64,000 bases of DNA from Microcaldota archaeon. Lineage in GTDB: Archaea; Micrarchaeota; Micrarchaeia; Micrarchaeales; Micrarchaeaceae. Below are positions 7,652 to 16,143 of this stretch, piece after piece. The notes below the pieces were generated by a model, which saw nothing but the letters and a program-made list of their open reading frames with translations, did not search any database and had not been told where the DNA came from. The stretch spans positions 62,001 through 126,000 of the forward strand of contig JAJZJM010000001.1 in assembly GCA_021810105.1 (NCBI GenBank). The letters run 5' to 3'. Made by a program: the position numbers and the translations under genes. How positions within the stretch are numbered: the stretch's first letter is position 1; each line of letters begins with the position of its first letter.

Positions 7652-7722
7652 TGGACTCGGCGGGAATCGCACCCGCGACTCGACGTTGCGAACGTCGCGT
7701 TTTACTACTATACTACGAGCCC
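7652..7722 (-). tRNA. tRNA-Ala (anticodon CGC)
   Basis: Acceptor GGGCTCG pairs with CGAGTCC and includes a G3:U70 wobble, the alanine identity element. The anticodon loop TTCGCAA sits on a perfect 5-bp stem (CGACG/CGTCG), giving anticodon CGC for GCG codons. The T-arm is GCGGG/CCCGC and the discriminator is A. No intron and no encoded CCA are seen. It lies divergently just upstream of the CCA-adding enzyme gene. Confidence 0.93.
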
Positions 7723-7777
7723 TTTTGCACGGCTACATTGCTTATTTAATCTTTATTATTCTATTGTTATTGTTTGG

Positions 7778-9193
7778 ATGGCAAACTCTAATAAAAAGAC
7801 AAGGATAGCTTTCTCGAAAGGCGCTTTGGTCAAATTGAACAAGCTGCTGCACAGGGTGCTGATAGATGTTCGACCCACGCCGAGCGAAATTGCAACTGTC
7901 ACAGCCGCATCTAACGACATAATGGGCAGGCTGAAAAGGGTTGCACCCAAAAACGTCGAGATAATGCTTCTTGGCTCTATAAGCAGGGGAACACAGATAA
8001 AAGGCACTTCAGACATAGACATCTTCCTTCTATTCCCAAAATCCGCGGATGAACGAAAAATGGAAGAAGCCGGATTGCGCATAGCAAAAAAGATTGTGAA
8101 AAGGGGGGAATCTTACGAGATAAAATATGCAGAGCACCCATATCTTAAGCTTAATCTTTCAGGCATAAATGCAACTGCGGACATAGTGCCCGCATTCAAG
8201 ATAAGCAGTGCTGATGAGATGGGCAGTGCTGTAGACAGAACCCAACTCCATAACGAATTTGTTAACAAGAACCTTAGCCAGAAGCAGAGGAATGATGTCA
8301 GAATTCTTAAGTCGTTTCTTGACCATCATGGCATTTATGGGGCCGAAGCCAGGATTACTGGCTTCTCAGGCTACTTGTGCGAGCTTCTTGTGCACCATTA
8401 TGGCTCATTCTCCGGAGTCATTGAAGCCTTTGCGAATATAAGGATGCCGCTCGCGATAGACCCAGTTAACAGGAAAACTCTTGATGACGCAGCAGCATTC
8501 GTAAAACGCTTCGGAAAAGATTTTGTCGTAATAGACCCTACAGACAGAAACCGGAATGTTGCTGCAAACGTCTCTGATATGTCCTTGGGCAAAGCGGTAT
8601 TTTATTCAAGGAGGCTGATCAAAAACCCAGATATTGATATGTTTTATGGAAAGGGCTACCAGAATACTAATGCGGGCGCGAGATTAAGAAGCTTGCAGGA
8701 TAAGCTTTTCGTAAGCATAGACGCGATTGCTTTCAAGCTTCCAGACATATCTGAGGACATACTCTGGCAGCAGCTTGCAAAGCTCAGAGGGAACTTAGCT
8801 ATAGAGATGAAGCGTCATGGATTTGAATTGATAACCTCCTTCCAGTGCGTATCAGGAAATGCTGCGGTAATAGCTTTCATGTCAGACAGTAATACGCTTG
8901 GACATTCTGTAGTGAAGGGGCCGAATGCTCTTATGGGAGATGCGTCAGAATCGTTTATAAAGAAACACAAGAATTCCCTTCTGATGCTGTTTGATGACGA
9001 GAGGATAATCTCCATAGAGAAACCCGAATTTAAGAGGGTGCATGAATTCATTAAAGCTTACGTGAATGGAAGAAATAAAAACTTTCCTTCCTATTTAGCA
9101 AATAGCAGGACAGCAGTGTACTCGCGCGATATTCCTGAAGAGTACGCAAAGCTTCTCTATGAAGCCATACAGAGCGAGACAGTTCCTGCATAA
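7778..9193 (+). CDS. cca: archaeal class I CCA-adding enzyme
   Basis: A 471-aa protein from ATG 7778 (MANSNKKTRIAF..); the longer frame runs through tRNA-Ala and is rejected. The nucleotidyltransferase signature is clear: LLGSISRGTQ at about 64-73 and the metal-binding aspartates of SDIDIF (Asp79, Asp81), with a third acidic strand in ATADIVPAF. Length and order fit archaeal class I enzymes (head, neck, body, tail). It adds or repairs the 3' CCA of tRNAs without a template. It is essential here because none of the three tRNA genes seen encodes CCA. The next gene follows after 12 bp, so co-transcription is likely. Confidence 0.93.
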   Translation: MANSNKKTRIAFSKGALVKLNKLLHRVLIDVRPTPSEIATVTAASNDIMGRLKRVAPKNVEIMLLGSISRGTQIKGTSDIDIFLLFPKSADERKMEEAGLRIAKKIVKRGESYEIKYAEHPYLKLNLSGINATADIVPAFKISSADEMGSAVDRTQLHNEFVNKNLSQKQRNDVRILKSFLDHHGIYGAEARITGFSGYLCELLVHHYGSFSGVIEAFANIRMPLAIDPVNRKTLDDAAAFVKRFGKDFVVIDPTDRNRNVAANVSDMSLGKAVFYSRRLIKNPDIDMFYGKGYQNTNAGARLRSLQDKLFVSIDAIAFKLPDISEDILWQQLAKLRGNLAIEMKRHGFELITSFQCVSGNAAVIAFMSDSNTLGHSVVKGPNALMGDASESFIKKHKNSLLMLFDDERIISIEKPEFKRVHEFIKAYVNGRNKNFPSYLANSRTAVYSRDIPEEYAKLLYEAIQSETVPA

Positions 9194-9205
9194 AAAGATG
9201 AGACT

Positions 9206-9946
9206 ATGGCGAACTACACAGTTGTTGAAAGAAAATATTTCATTACTGAGAAGATAGATGAGACTCCAGAAGTCCTTATATTAGGAATGAAGCCAGAGGA
9301 CGGCAAGCCAAACGCATTCGATCCCGGAATGTTCATGATGGTTTCCGGATTGGACAAACAGACGGGCGAGAAACATGTGGGCAGGGCGCTCTCCATAGCT
9401 TCCGACCCTTCTTCAATAAACATCGAATTCTTCGTTATAAAGAATCCCACGCACGGAGACCATATAGGGAGATCCCATTTCATGGATGTAGAGATAAACG
9501 ATCCATTCATGCTGAAAGGACCTAATGGCCAATTCAAGTTCGACCCGAACAAGGACAGCAAGGTGCTCTTCATTGCTGGAGGCACTGGCTTGGCCCCTTT
9601 CATGTCTATGCTTAGGCACATGAAACTAGTCAATGCGCCTACAGACACAATAATGCTTTACAGCGTTAAGTTCCCAACAGAGATAATCAGAAAGGACGAG
9701 TTAAACGCTTTTGGGCAGCATCTCAAGCTCAAAACCGTAGTCACTGTGACGAGGCCTGCGGAAGGAGACAACTGGACTGGACAAACAGGACATGTTGACT
9801 CTGCAATGATACAGAAGCATGCGCCGGATTTTGCGGACAGGATGTGCTATATCTGCGGCCCTCTGCCTTTTGTGAAAGCTGTGAAGGATGCGCTAGCAGC
9901 ATTGAATGTACCGCAGCAGAGAATAAGCGCAGATGTCTGGGGCTAG
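9206..9946 (+). CDS. ferredoxin-NADP+ reductase / PyrK-like flavoprotein
   Basis: A 246-aa protein of the FNR superfamily. An N-terminal FAD/FMN-binding barrel contains GRALSIAS (RxxS-type flavin motif, about 60-67) and a GRSHFMDVEIND region. A C-terminal NAD(P)-binding Rossmann part contains VLFIAGGTGLAPFMSML (about 113-129) and the terminal YICGPLPFVKAV. There is no cysteine cluster for a 2Fe-2S site at the C-terminus, so it resembles simple ferredoxin or flavodoxin reductases more than PyrK. It probably moves electrons between NAD(P)H and a small carrier. It is likely co-transcribed with cca. Confidence 0.82.
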   Translation: MANYTVVERKYFITEKIDETPEVLILGMKPEDGKPNAFDPGMFMMVSGLDKQTGEKHVGRALSIASDPSSINIEFFVIKNPTHGDHIGRSHFMDVEINDPFMLKGPNGQFKFDPNKDSKVLFIAGGTGLAPFMSMLRHMKLVNAPTDTIMLYSVKFPTEIIRKDELNAFGQHLKLKTVVTVTRPAEGDNWTGQTGHVDSAMIQKHAPDFADRMCYICGPLPFVKAVKDALAALNVPQQRISADVWG

Positions 9947-10001
9947 ATACCAAAAAAGGCTTTGCACTCGTGCAAAAAAACGTACTCTGCAATAAATGTA
10001 T

Positions 10002-10691
10002 TCATAATTTTTTTAGGCGCTCATGGATTTCCTCCATGCTCAGCTTCGTTGACAGCAGCGGTATTCGCTCTATCTGTGCAATCTTTATAGCGAGCTTGTC
10101 TATGGTGGTTATGCCGTGCATCACCACAAGCTTCGGCTTTATAGGTGCGACCCTTATGACAACCATCGGAGACCTGCCCGTAGAAACCCTGTCAAAGAGA
10201 AACGCCCTATCAAGAGTCGAGCCAAAAAGCTTCGGGTACTCTGAAGGAGACATTTCCAATATTACCCTAAGGCTGTCTACCGTAGTATATCCGAAAAGCT
10301 TTATCGAGTCAAGGTAACTAGGGTTAGCTATTATCTTTCCTTCTATTATCCTGTTGAAATCTACGCCGCCGATCGGAGCAGAGAAGTCGTATACTTTGTA
10401 AAGGCTGTCCTCTGGAAGTTTTTGGGAGAGCCTCTCCAGACCCTGCACCACAGTGTTTCCCTTCTCTTCGTCTATAGAGAAGAGCGCGTCAACAAACCTC
10501 TTTATCACTCCGACTCCGGGGCTCATCCTTCTGTTGCTCTCGTAGTCGCTAACTGTTGATGTTGATATCTTTATCCTTTTTGAAAGCTCAATCTGGGTCA
10601 CTCCGAAAAGCTCCCTCCATTTTCTCATTGTGCTGCCGGGACTATCAGAAAGCGCTATCTCGCCTGCAATTTTCTCTCTGAGTTCGTCCAT
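10002..10691 (-). CDS. XRE-type HTH transcriptional regulator, archaeal COG1709-like
   Basis: A 229-aa protein. An N-terminal helix-turn-helix (..LFGVTQIELSKRIKISTST.., about 28-47, then VSDYESNRR) is typical of the XRE/Cro family. The remaining 150 residues form an effector-like domain (..ILEMSPSEYPKLFGS.., ..SPMVVIRVAPIKPKLVVMHG..) conserved in archaeal regulators of the COG1709 type. Target genes and ligand are unknown. The gene lies 7 bp behind a predicted membrane protein, so the two probably form an operon, and the regulator may respond to or control that protein. Confidence 0.75.
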   Translation of the reverse strand: MDELREKIAGEIALSDSPGSTMRKWRELFGVTQIELSKRIKISTSTVSDYESNRRMSPGVGVIKRFVDALFSIDEEKGNTVVQGLERLSQKLPEDSLYKVYDFSAPIGGVDFNRIIEGKIIANPSYLDSIKLFGYTTVDSLRVILEMSPSEYPKLFGSTLDRAFLFDRVSTGRSPMVVIRVAPIKPKLVVMHGITTIDKLAIKIAQIERIPLLSTKLSMEEIHERLKKL

Positions 10692-10698
10692 TCGATCA

Positions 10699-11457
10699 CT
10701 AATTACTGGATTTCTTGCCTTTCTTCTTTATTCTCTTGTAAAGGGCGTCTATTTCCTTTTCATCCATATCTGACTTGCCAGCTCCGGATGACTTTGCCGA
10801 TGTCTGCATGGCTGCCATGCCATCCGTCTTTGGCTTCTTTATGAACCCGTATATCAGCACTATGATGCCTGCAACAAGGAAGATAAAGAAGGAGATTCCG
10901 AATGCGGCCTCCTCAAGCACCAAGTGGGTTATGGCAGAGCCGCTTGATCCCTGCGAATTGTACAGAAGCGTTGCATTCACAGGTTCGGCTGATGAAACGC
11001 TTCCTTTTGAATTGTCTATGACAGCATAGTATGTGCCTCCTGGAAAGCCTTTGGACGAGTTTACAAAATATGCAGGGGTTACGTTGCTAACTCCAGTCTG
11101 ATAAGGCAAGACCACCGAGGTTGTATTCACGTATGCGAATAGCAGCCCGTATCCTTTCAATGATAAAGCGGTTGCATATCCCAAAGGGGCATTTGACCTG
11201 TTCATAAGTCCGCTCCAATCTGAAAACCCAGTATTGTTAAAGAAATAGAAATTCACATCGGAGCCGAATCTGCCTATCACCAGAGGTATTGAATTATTCG
11301 ATATGGATATTGGGACGGTTGCGAACGATAGAGAGGATATGGTTAAATTCTGCTCTGTAAGTAGTCCGTGCACGTTTATTACGCTTCCGGAAACGAAGAG
11401 AAGCGCCACTGCGATTACAAGAAGTGCCAATCCTATGTATATTACGTTTTTGCGCAT
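10699..11457 (-). CDS. bitopic membrane protein with extracytoplasmic domain
   Basis: A 252-aa protein of no recognised family. Residues 5-27 form a signal anchor. The central 150 residues carry several N-glycosylation sequons (NLTISS, NTTSVV, NVTPAY, NATLLY). A second membrane span lies near 185-208 (..FFIFLVAGIIVLIYGFI..), followed by a lysine-rich cytoplasmic tail with a charged helix. The topology places the middle domain outside. It is the first gene of a two-gene unit with the HTH regulator and is divergent from the KaiC-like gene. Confidence 0.7.
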   Translation of the reverse strand: MRKNVIYIGLALLVIAVALLFVSGSVINVHGLLTEQNLTISSLSFATVPISISNNSIPLVIGRFGSDVNFYFFNNTGFSDWSGLMNRSNAPLGYATALSLKGYGLLFAYVNTTSVVLPYQTGVSNVTPAYFVNSSKGFPGGTYYAVIDNSKGSVSSAEPVNATLLYNSQGSSGSAITHLVLEEAAFGISFFIFLVAGIIVLIYGFIKKPKTDGMAAMQTSAKSSGAGKSDMDEKEIDALYKRIKKKGKKSSN

Positions 11458-11554
11458 TCACCCACCTTAAACATCAGCCATAAAAGGTTTGATTGAAACT
11501 TTTTATTGCTTCTTATTTATTATAGCCAAACATTATTAAATAATCACATGCAAC

Positions 11555-11560
11555 TTATAA
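11555..11560 (+). promoter_or_regulatory. TATA box of the KaiC-like gene
   Basis: TTATAA is centred about 26 nt before ATG 11584, the spacing expected for a leaderless archaeal transcript, and decides that start over the in-frame codons at 11506 and 11548. Confidence 0.5.
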
Positions 11561-11583
11561 ACTCAGAGCGAAAAGGCATTGGC

Positions 11584-12324
11584 ATGGAAGGATCTGAAAA
11601 ATCGAGAGGCAGACTGTCTACTGGAATAGAGGGATTAGACGCAATTACTTACGGAGGCATACCAGAATCCAATCAGGTGATAGTTGCCGGAGGGCCAGGC
11701 TGCGGCAAGACCCTTCTAACTTTCGAGATATTATACAATAATGCAAAGAAGGGAATCCCTTGCACCTACCTTACTCTTGAGGAAAGCCAGCAAAACGTGC
11801 TTCAAAATTTCAAGAGCACTTTTCCTAATTTCTCCGACATAGACGCTCTAATAGAAGAGAAGAAGATAATCCTTGCCGGAAACGAGACCGCATCTAAAGT
11901 GCAGACAGGGACAGACTCGCAATCATACGCTTTCAGCAGCGTTCTTTCGGATATAGAGGATATTGTACATACAAACAACTCAAAATGTCTTGTTATAGAT
12001 TCGCTCTCGATATTGAAGCTTATGCTCGGAGATGTGCTGGTTTATAGAAAATCCATGTTCGCGCTAAGCTTGAACTTGAAAAGGCTGGGGGTTACTAGCT
12101 TCCTTACAATGGAGATGCAGCATACAACCAGGCAGGCTATGTCATTCAGCCCAGAGTTTTTCATATTTGACGGAACGATAGTGATGTACCAGAGCATAGA
12201 GGAAAACAAGAGAGTCTATGGTCTTGAAGTCCTGAAAATGAGAGGCTCAAATCACAGCATGTCGGTCTCACCCTATGAGATAACAGATAAAGGATTTAGG
12301 ATATTCACTATTAGCGAGATATGA
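11584..12324 (+). CDS. KaiC-like RecA-fold ATPase
   Basis: A 246-aa single-domain protein from ATG 11584. The N-terminal RLSTGIEGLDAITYGGIP is the KaiC/RadA-like lead-in. Walker A is GGPGCGKT at about 39-46, with YLTLEES for the catalytic glutamate region and CLVIDSLS for Walker B. Archaeal single-domain KaiC homologues act as ATP-dependent signalling or regulatory proteins, for example linked to motility or surface structures; this one's partner is unknown. Its stop overlaps the start of a cysteine-repeat exported protein (ATGA), indicating translational coupling and perhaps a joint function. Confidence 0.82.
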   Translation: MEGSEKSRGRLSTGIEGLDAITYGGIPESNQVIVAGGPGCGKTLLTFEILYNNAKKGIPCTYLTLEESQQNVLQNFKSTFPNFSDIDALIEEKKIILAGNETASKVQTGTDSQSYAFSSVLSDIEDIVHTNNSKCLVIDSLSILKLMLGDVLVYRKSMFALSLNLKRLGVTSFLTMEMQHTTRQAMSFSPEFFIFDGTIVMYQSIEENKRVYGLEVLKMRGSNHSMSVSPYEITDKGFRIFTISEI

Positions 12325-13415
12325 GGAGCATGGCGCCCCTTTTCAGATTCAACGATGATGCGGATAAGAGCAAGACCGGCACCCGGCAATTTAACGAGCG
12401 CCAAAGGCTTATTCTATTAGGCGCAGCTGCACTTATACTCGTTATTGCTGCTGGATTCTCGATTCTTTTGACAAGCGGAGGAACTCCTCTGGAAAGGTGC
12501 AGGGGCATAGCCCTCTCGCAACAGAGAGATTCGTGCCTCGCTTCCCTTGCAGAATCAACATCAAACTTATCGGTATGCTCTTACCTTAATGGAAGTGCAG
12601 GGTATGAATATTCTTGCGTATCTTCGATAGCTCTCAAATCACTGAATGTCAGCTATTGCTCTGAACTCTCGCATAACAGCAGCTACTATGCACAATGCGT
12701 AAGTGGAATAAGCAACCAGACTGGAAACATAGGTTATTGCAGTTTGATTTCAGAGCCATACAGGTCGCAATGCGAATACAGCATAGCGGAAAATGGCAAT
12801 TTTTCCGATTCAAGCTTATGCGGCACAATAAGCAACAGCAGCCTGCAGGCCAATTGCGAATACAGAAGCAATTACAGAGTGGCATTCCTGCAGAAGAACC
12901 CTGGCTACTGCTCAGCCCTGCCTGCATATCAGAATTATAGCCTGCTTTCATACATGCTCAACATAGGAAGCCCAGAGCACAACATTACATCTTACATTTC
13001 GTTCTTGAATACAACACCGCAGCAGTACTGCAGATACAGCATCGCAATAGAAAGCTACAATAGATCATTGTGCGGCTCTGTAGGAGGATACCTAAGCCTA
13101 GTATGCTCATATTCGCTTGGGGAGGTAAACGTCAGCAACAGCACAAACATAACCATAAGCAATGCCGGCACTCTCTGCTCAAGCGCTGGAAGCGAAGAGC
13201 AATTATGCACCTATGCAGTATACGCTTACATTGCATTGAAGAATGATAATGCAACAATCTGCGGGGCTGTGGCTTCGCCATTGCTGCAATACAGCTGCTA
13301 CGCTGCACTGGCAAAGAAATACAATTTTCCTTCATATTGCGGCCTTATATCAAATAAAAGCATAAGCAATGTGTGCTACTCGAACCTGACATCAAATTCA
13401 TCGCAGGCGGTTTGA
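12321..13415 (+). CDS. exported cysteine-repeat protein, unknown function
   Basis: A 364-aa protein with one N-terminal membrane anchor (about 29-52, ..LILLGAAALILVIAAGFS..) and a long extracytoplasmic part. The exported region holds 20 cysteines, arranged as about ten pairs spaced roughly 8-14 residues apart in a repeating pattern (Y/L-C-S/G-x-I/L .. C-x-Y/S-x-I/A). The even number suggests disulfides. It has many N-glycosylation sequons (NLS, NGS, NVS, NSS, NQT, NFS and others). No family was recognised; helical repeat solenoids of Sel1-like spacing are a loose analogy only. It overlaps the KaiC-like gene by 4 bp and the RecJ-like gene by 1 bp (TGATG). Confidence 0.72.
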   Translation: MRSMAPLFRFNDDADKSKTGTRQFNERQRLILLGAAALILVIAAGFSILLTSGGTPLERCRGIALSQQRDSCLASLAESTSNLSVCSYLNGSAGYEYSCVSSIALKSLNVSYCSELSHNSSYYAQCVSGISNQTGNIGYCSLISEPYRSQCEYSIAENGNFSDSSLCGTISNSSLQANCEYRSNYRVAFLQKNPGYCSALPAYQNYSLLSYMLNIGSPEHNITSYISFLNTTPQQYCRYSIAIESYNRSLCGSVGGYLSLVCSYSLGEVNVSNSTNITISNAGTLCSSAGSEEQLCTYAVYAYIALKNDNATICGAVASPLLQYSCYAALAKKYNFPSYCGLISNKSISNVCYSNLTSNSSQAV

Positions 13416-14857
13416 TGGACGATATTGATAAGGCTTTTAGTGGAATAGTAACTTCTGCCAGCAGTGCAGCTGACCAGCGCAACATAATATACACGATATT
13501 GTCCGATAAGATAATATGCGCGGCAAGCTCGGTATTGCTGAATGTGGGAGACATTGTTGCAGTGAAATCCATTAATTCTGACGACAAGCCAAGAATTGAG
13601 GAGGTAGAGATTCTTGGCAGCGCCACAGTGCGCGATATCGAAACCGCTTTGGGAAAGCTGCCTGACATGATAGACATTGAAGGCAATGCTGCAAGATCTT
13701 TGGATAGGCACAAAAACGCAGCATACTCAAAAGACATGCATAATATAATCGGGGAGCTGCAGAAAGCCGCACGCGTATTTGCATCCGCATATCTTTCAGG
13801 AGCACATATTGTTATAAGATTCCATAACGATTGCGATGGAATAAGCGGAGCTGTATCGATAAACAGAGCGCTTTCTGAGCTATCCAACAGGCTGATGATT
13901 GGAAAGCCAACAGTGTCTTGGGCTATGCAGCGGGGCATAGAATATGACATGGAATCCGCATACTCAGACATAATTGAATTTAGGAACCATAAATCCGCAG
14001 CTGCACCCCTCCTACTGATAACAGATTTTGGAACGGCACCGGGAAGCGCAGACCAGATAATAAATGCGGAAAAGCAATACACGATAGTAATGCTGGATCA
14101 TCATCCCCCATACGATGAATTTCCTATGGAGCGCATAACTAACTATGTAAACTCTTGGAACCATGGGCTGAACTCCAGCTTTACTGCTGGACTGCTCTCA
14201 TCAATCTTTGCAGAGATTCTTGCAGACATAGATACAAGCGATATGATAAATGCTTCATTGATAGGGGATTTCAGTGAATATGCGGACAGATCCGATGCGG
14301 ATGGCCAGAAGATTTCCATAGTGCTAGACTACCTTACAAGTATAGCGGGCAGGAATGGATCCAGCATAGAAAAGCTCACTCCCTCCTACGCGGATAACCT
14401 TATAAACAACCCAGACAGGCTTGCCTCTACATTTTATTCCGCATCAAATACGTTGAATGAGCTGCTGGATTTGGGAGTTGAAAAGGTAAAGAAGATGCAT
14501 GGAGATGCTGCTGACGTGTTTTTGCTGGATTTTTCCGAGCTGCCCAAAAGCGAAAGCGGCTATCCCTTGCCTGGAAGATACAGCTCAAGGCTTCAGGAGA
14601 AACTTGAGGGGATAAACGGGCCTAGGACGATGCTCGTGCTCCATTATGGAAGCTATATAACAGTACGGATGCCTAGAGCCATATCAGGAGAAGTGAAACT
14701 GCTGGAAAAGATAAATAAGATATTGGAATTATCGGAATACGCCGAGAGTGGAGGCGGGCACAACGAGGCAGCGAGCATAAAGGTGGTCAAGGAGAGATCC
14801 GGAGATGTGCTTTCTATACTTCTTAAAGAGCTTGGCTGCCAGAATTACCACCGATAA
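13415..14857 (+). CDS. RecJ-like DHH/DHHA1 phosphoesterase
   Basis: A 480-aa protein from ATG 13415, whose A is shared with the preceding TGA. The DHH-family motifs are complete: HNDCDG (Asp139, Asp141), LLITDFG (Asp204) and LDHHPP (228-230). The C-terminal DHHA1 motif reads SGGGHNEAASI (about 443-453). Residues 20-90 look like an OB-type nucleic-acid-binding lead (..VGDIVAVKSIN..). Archaeal homologues are single-strand exonucleases (RecJ/GAN, associated with GINS and CMG) or oligonucleotide phosphodiesterases. It converges with rfcL, overlapping tail to tail by 35 bp. Confidence 0.87.
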   Translation: MDDIDKAFSGIVTSASSAADQRNIIYTILSDKIICAASSVLLNVGDIVAVKSINSDDKPRIEEVEILGSATVRDIETALGKLPDMIDIEGNAARSLDRHKNAAYSKDMHNIIGELQKAARVFASAYLSGAHIVIRFHNDCDGISGAVSINRALSELSNRLMIGKPTVSWAMQRGIEYDMESAYSDIIEFRNHKSAAAPLLLITDFGTAPGSADQIINAEKQYTIVMLDHHPPYDEFPMERITNYVNSWNHGLNSSFTAGLLSSIFAEILADIDTSDMINASLIGDFSEYADRSDADGQKISIVLDYLTSIAGRNGSSIEKLTPSYADNLINNPDRLASTFYSASNTLNELLDLGVEKVKKMHGDAADVFLLDFSELPKSESGYPLPGRYSSRLQEKLEGINGPRTMLVLHYGSYITVRMPRAISGEVKLLEKINKILELSEYAESGGGHNEAASIKVVKERSGDVLSILLKELGCQNYHR

Positions 14858-16064
14858 TATATTCGGATTCTTTCTCATCCAGGCCAAATTTTGCCGCAAA
14901 AAAATCAAATACCTCTTCTTTTGTGTTGCCATTTTCCATTGCATGCTTCGCCATTGACGAGAGCAAAGGTATTATGGTAGACCTTATGTACCTTGAGCTG
15001 GAATGAACCTTCCTTCTCAGTTTCTTAGCTATCAGAGTGCCCGCCCCTCTGTCTGATTTTGTGCTGCTGAGGGATTTTATCACTTTAGGAAATGCGTAAC
15101 CCTTTACAGTATTCGGCCTGCCTGTTTTTGAAAGCGCCACTCCGCTGGATATGAGAGCGGACATGTATCTGAAATAATTATAATAGTGGCTTATGGAAGC
15201 CCTAGCGCTAAATGTAGTGCCTTTTGAAAGGGATTGATATGCAGAATGAATCTCATTCATTCCGGAGTATCTATTTGGTATGTTCTCGTCTATCCATTTT
15301 ATCATCATTTCCGTTTCTACATCTGATACTGCAAGCGCCCTGACAGGCGCAGAGAAAGTATTTGAGAGGAAGATCCTGTCAAGGGCGAGGAAGACTTCGC
15401 TTTTCCTGTCTCTCAGTCCAACCACATCTATTGCTTCTTCTGCTGCGCCATCGAGAGCCAGCGCATCATTTATGGCGCTCCTCGCGTCTCCGGATGCACG
15501 GGCTGCTATAGATTCGATCATCCCTGGAGTAAGTTTTATGCCATTGCTTATGCAAAAGCTTTTGAGCACCTTCTGCACCTCGAGGTTGGTGAGCTTGCTG
15601 AATTTGATCGCTTCCACTTTTCCCCTTAGGAATGAAATGTTTTGGTTCCACATGTTATTTGCAATCATAATTATGGGGCTCTTTGAATTATTTATTAGCC
15701 TTGTTATTGCGGATCCGGCTCCCTGGTCGTAGCTGCCGGATATTTCGTCTATTTCGTCTAAGAGTATCATGTTTCTGGAACCGAACAGCCCTCTGCTTGT
15801 GCTTGAAGGCGCAGTCTTGCTATCCAATACATCAGCCCCTCTTCTGTCACCAGCATTGTTTTCTATAACAGACCATCCAGCCCACTTGGCAAGCAGGTAT
15901 GCCGAAAGGGTCTTTCCTATCCCTGTTGGCCCCCATATGAGAAGAGGCTCCCTGCGCTTTCCTGAATTGATCTCTTTGGCAAAAGCCTTCATCTTTTCAA
16001 TCTGATATCTATTCCCGACCACATCGTCTATCGAATTTACGGATTCAAGGCCAGGGCTTTGCAT
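14823..16064 (-). CDS. rfcL: replication factor C large subunit
   Basis: A 413-aa clamp-loader ATPase from ATG 16064; a GTG at 16094 is too close to its TATA box. Walker A is GPTGIGKT at about 45-52 and Walker B is LLDEIDE near 87-93; the SDARSAIND-like sensor 2 region reads SGDARSAINDALAL. It loads the PCNA sliding clamp together with RfcS, which is not in this window. It is somewhat shorter at the C-terminus than many archaeal RfcL proteins and no PIP box was recognised. It is divergent from uppS with 79 bp between starts, and both promoters share an AT-rich TATA region at 16097-16110. Confidence 0.92.
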   Translation of the reverse strand: MQSPGLESVNSIDDVVGNRYQIEKMKAFAKEINSGKRREPLLIWGPTGIGKTLSAYLLAKWAGWSVIENNAGDRRGADVLDSKTAPSSTSRGLFGSRNMILLDEIDEISGSYDQGAGSAITRLINNSKSPIIMIANNMWNQNISFLRGKVEAIKFSKLTNLEVQKVLKSFCISNGIKLTPGMIESIAARASGDARSAINDALALDGAAEEAIDVVGLRDRKSEVFLALDRIFLSNTFSAPVRALAVSDVETEMMIKWIDENIPNRYSGMNEIHSAYQSLSKGTTFSARASISHYYNYFRYMSALISSGVALSKTGRPNTVKGYAFPKVIKSLSSTKSDRGAGTLIAKKLRRKVHSSSRYIRSTIIPLLSSMAKHAMENGNTKEEVFDFFAAKFGLDEKESEYIIGGNSGSQAL

Positions 16065-16143
16065 AACAGCACCATATTTATAGTCTTTGCGCACTCTATT
16101 TTTATACTTGTATGTAGAAAGATTTTAAGCTGATGATGATTTC

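Noticed and set aside
7613-7777. Upstream extension of the CCA-adding enzyme reading frame
   Set aside because: It runs through tRNA-Ala on the opposite strand and is not conserved-looking; ATG 7778 gives the normal family start.
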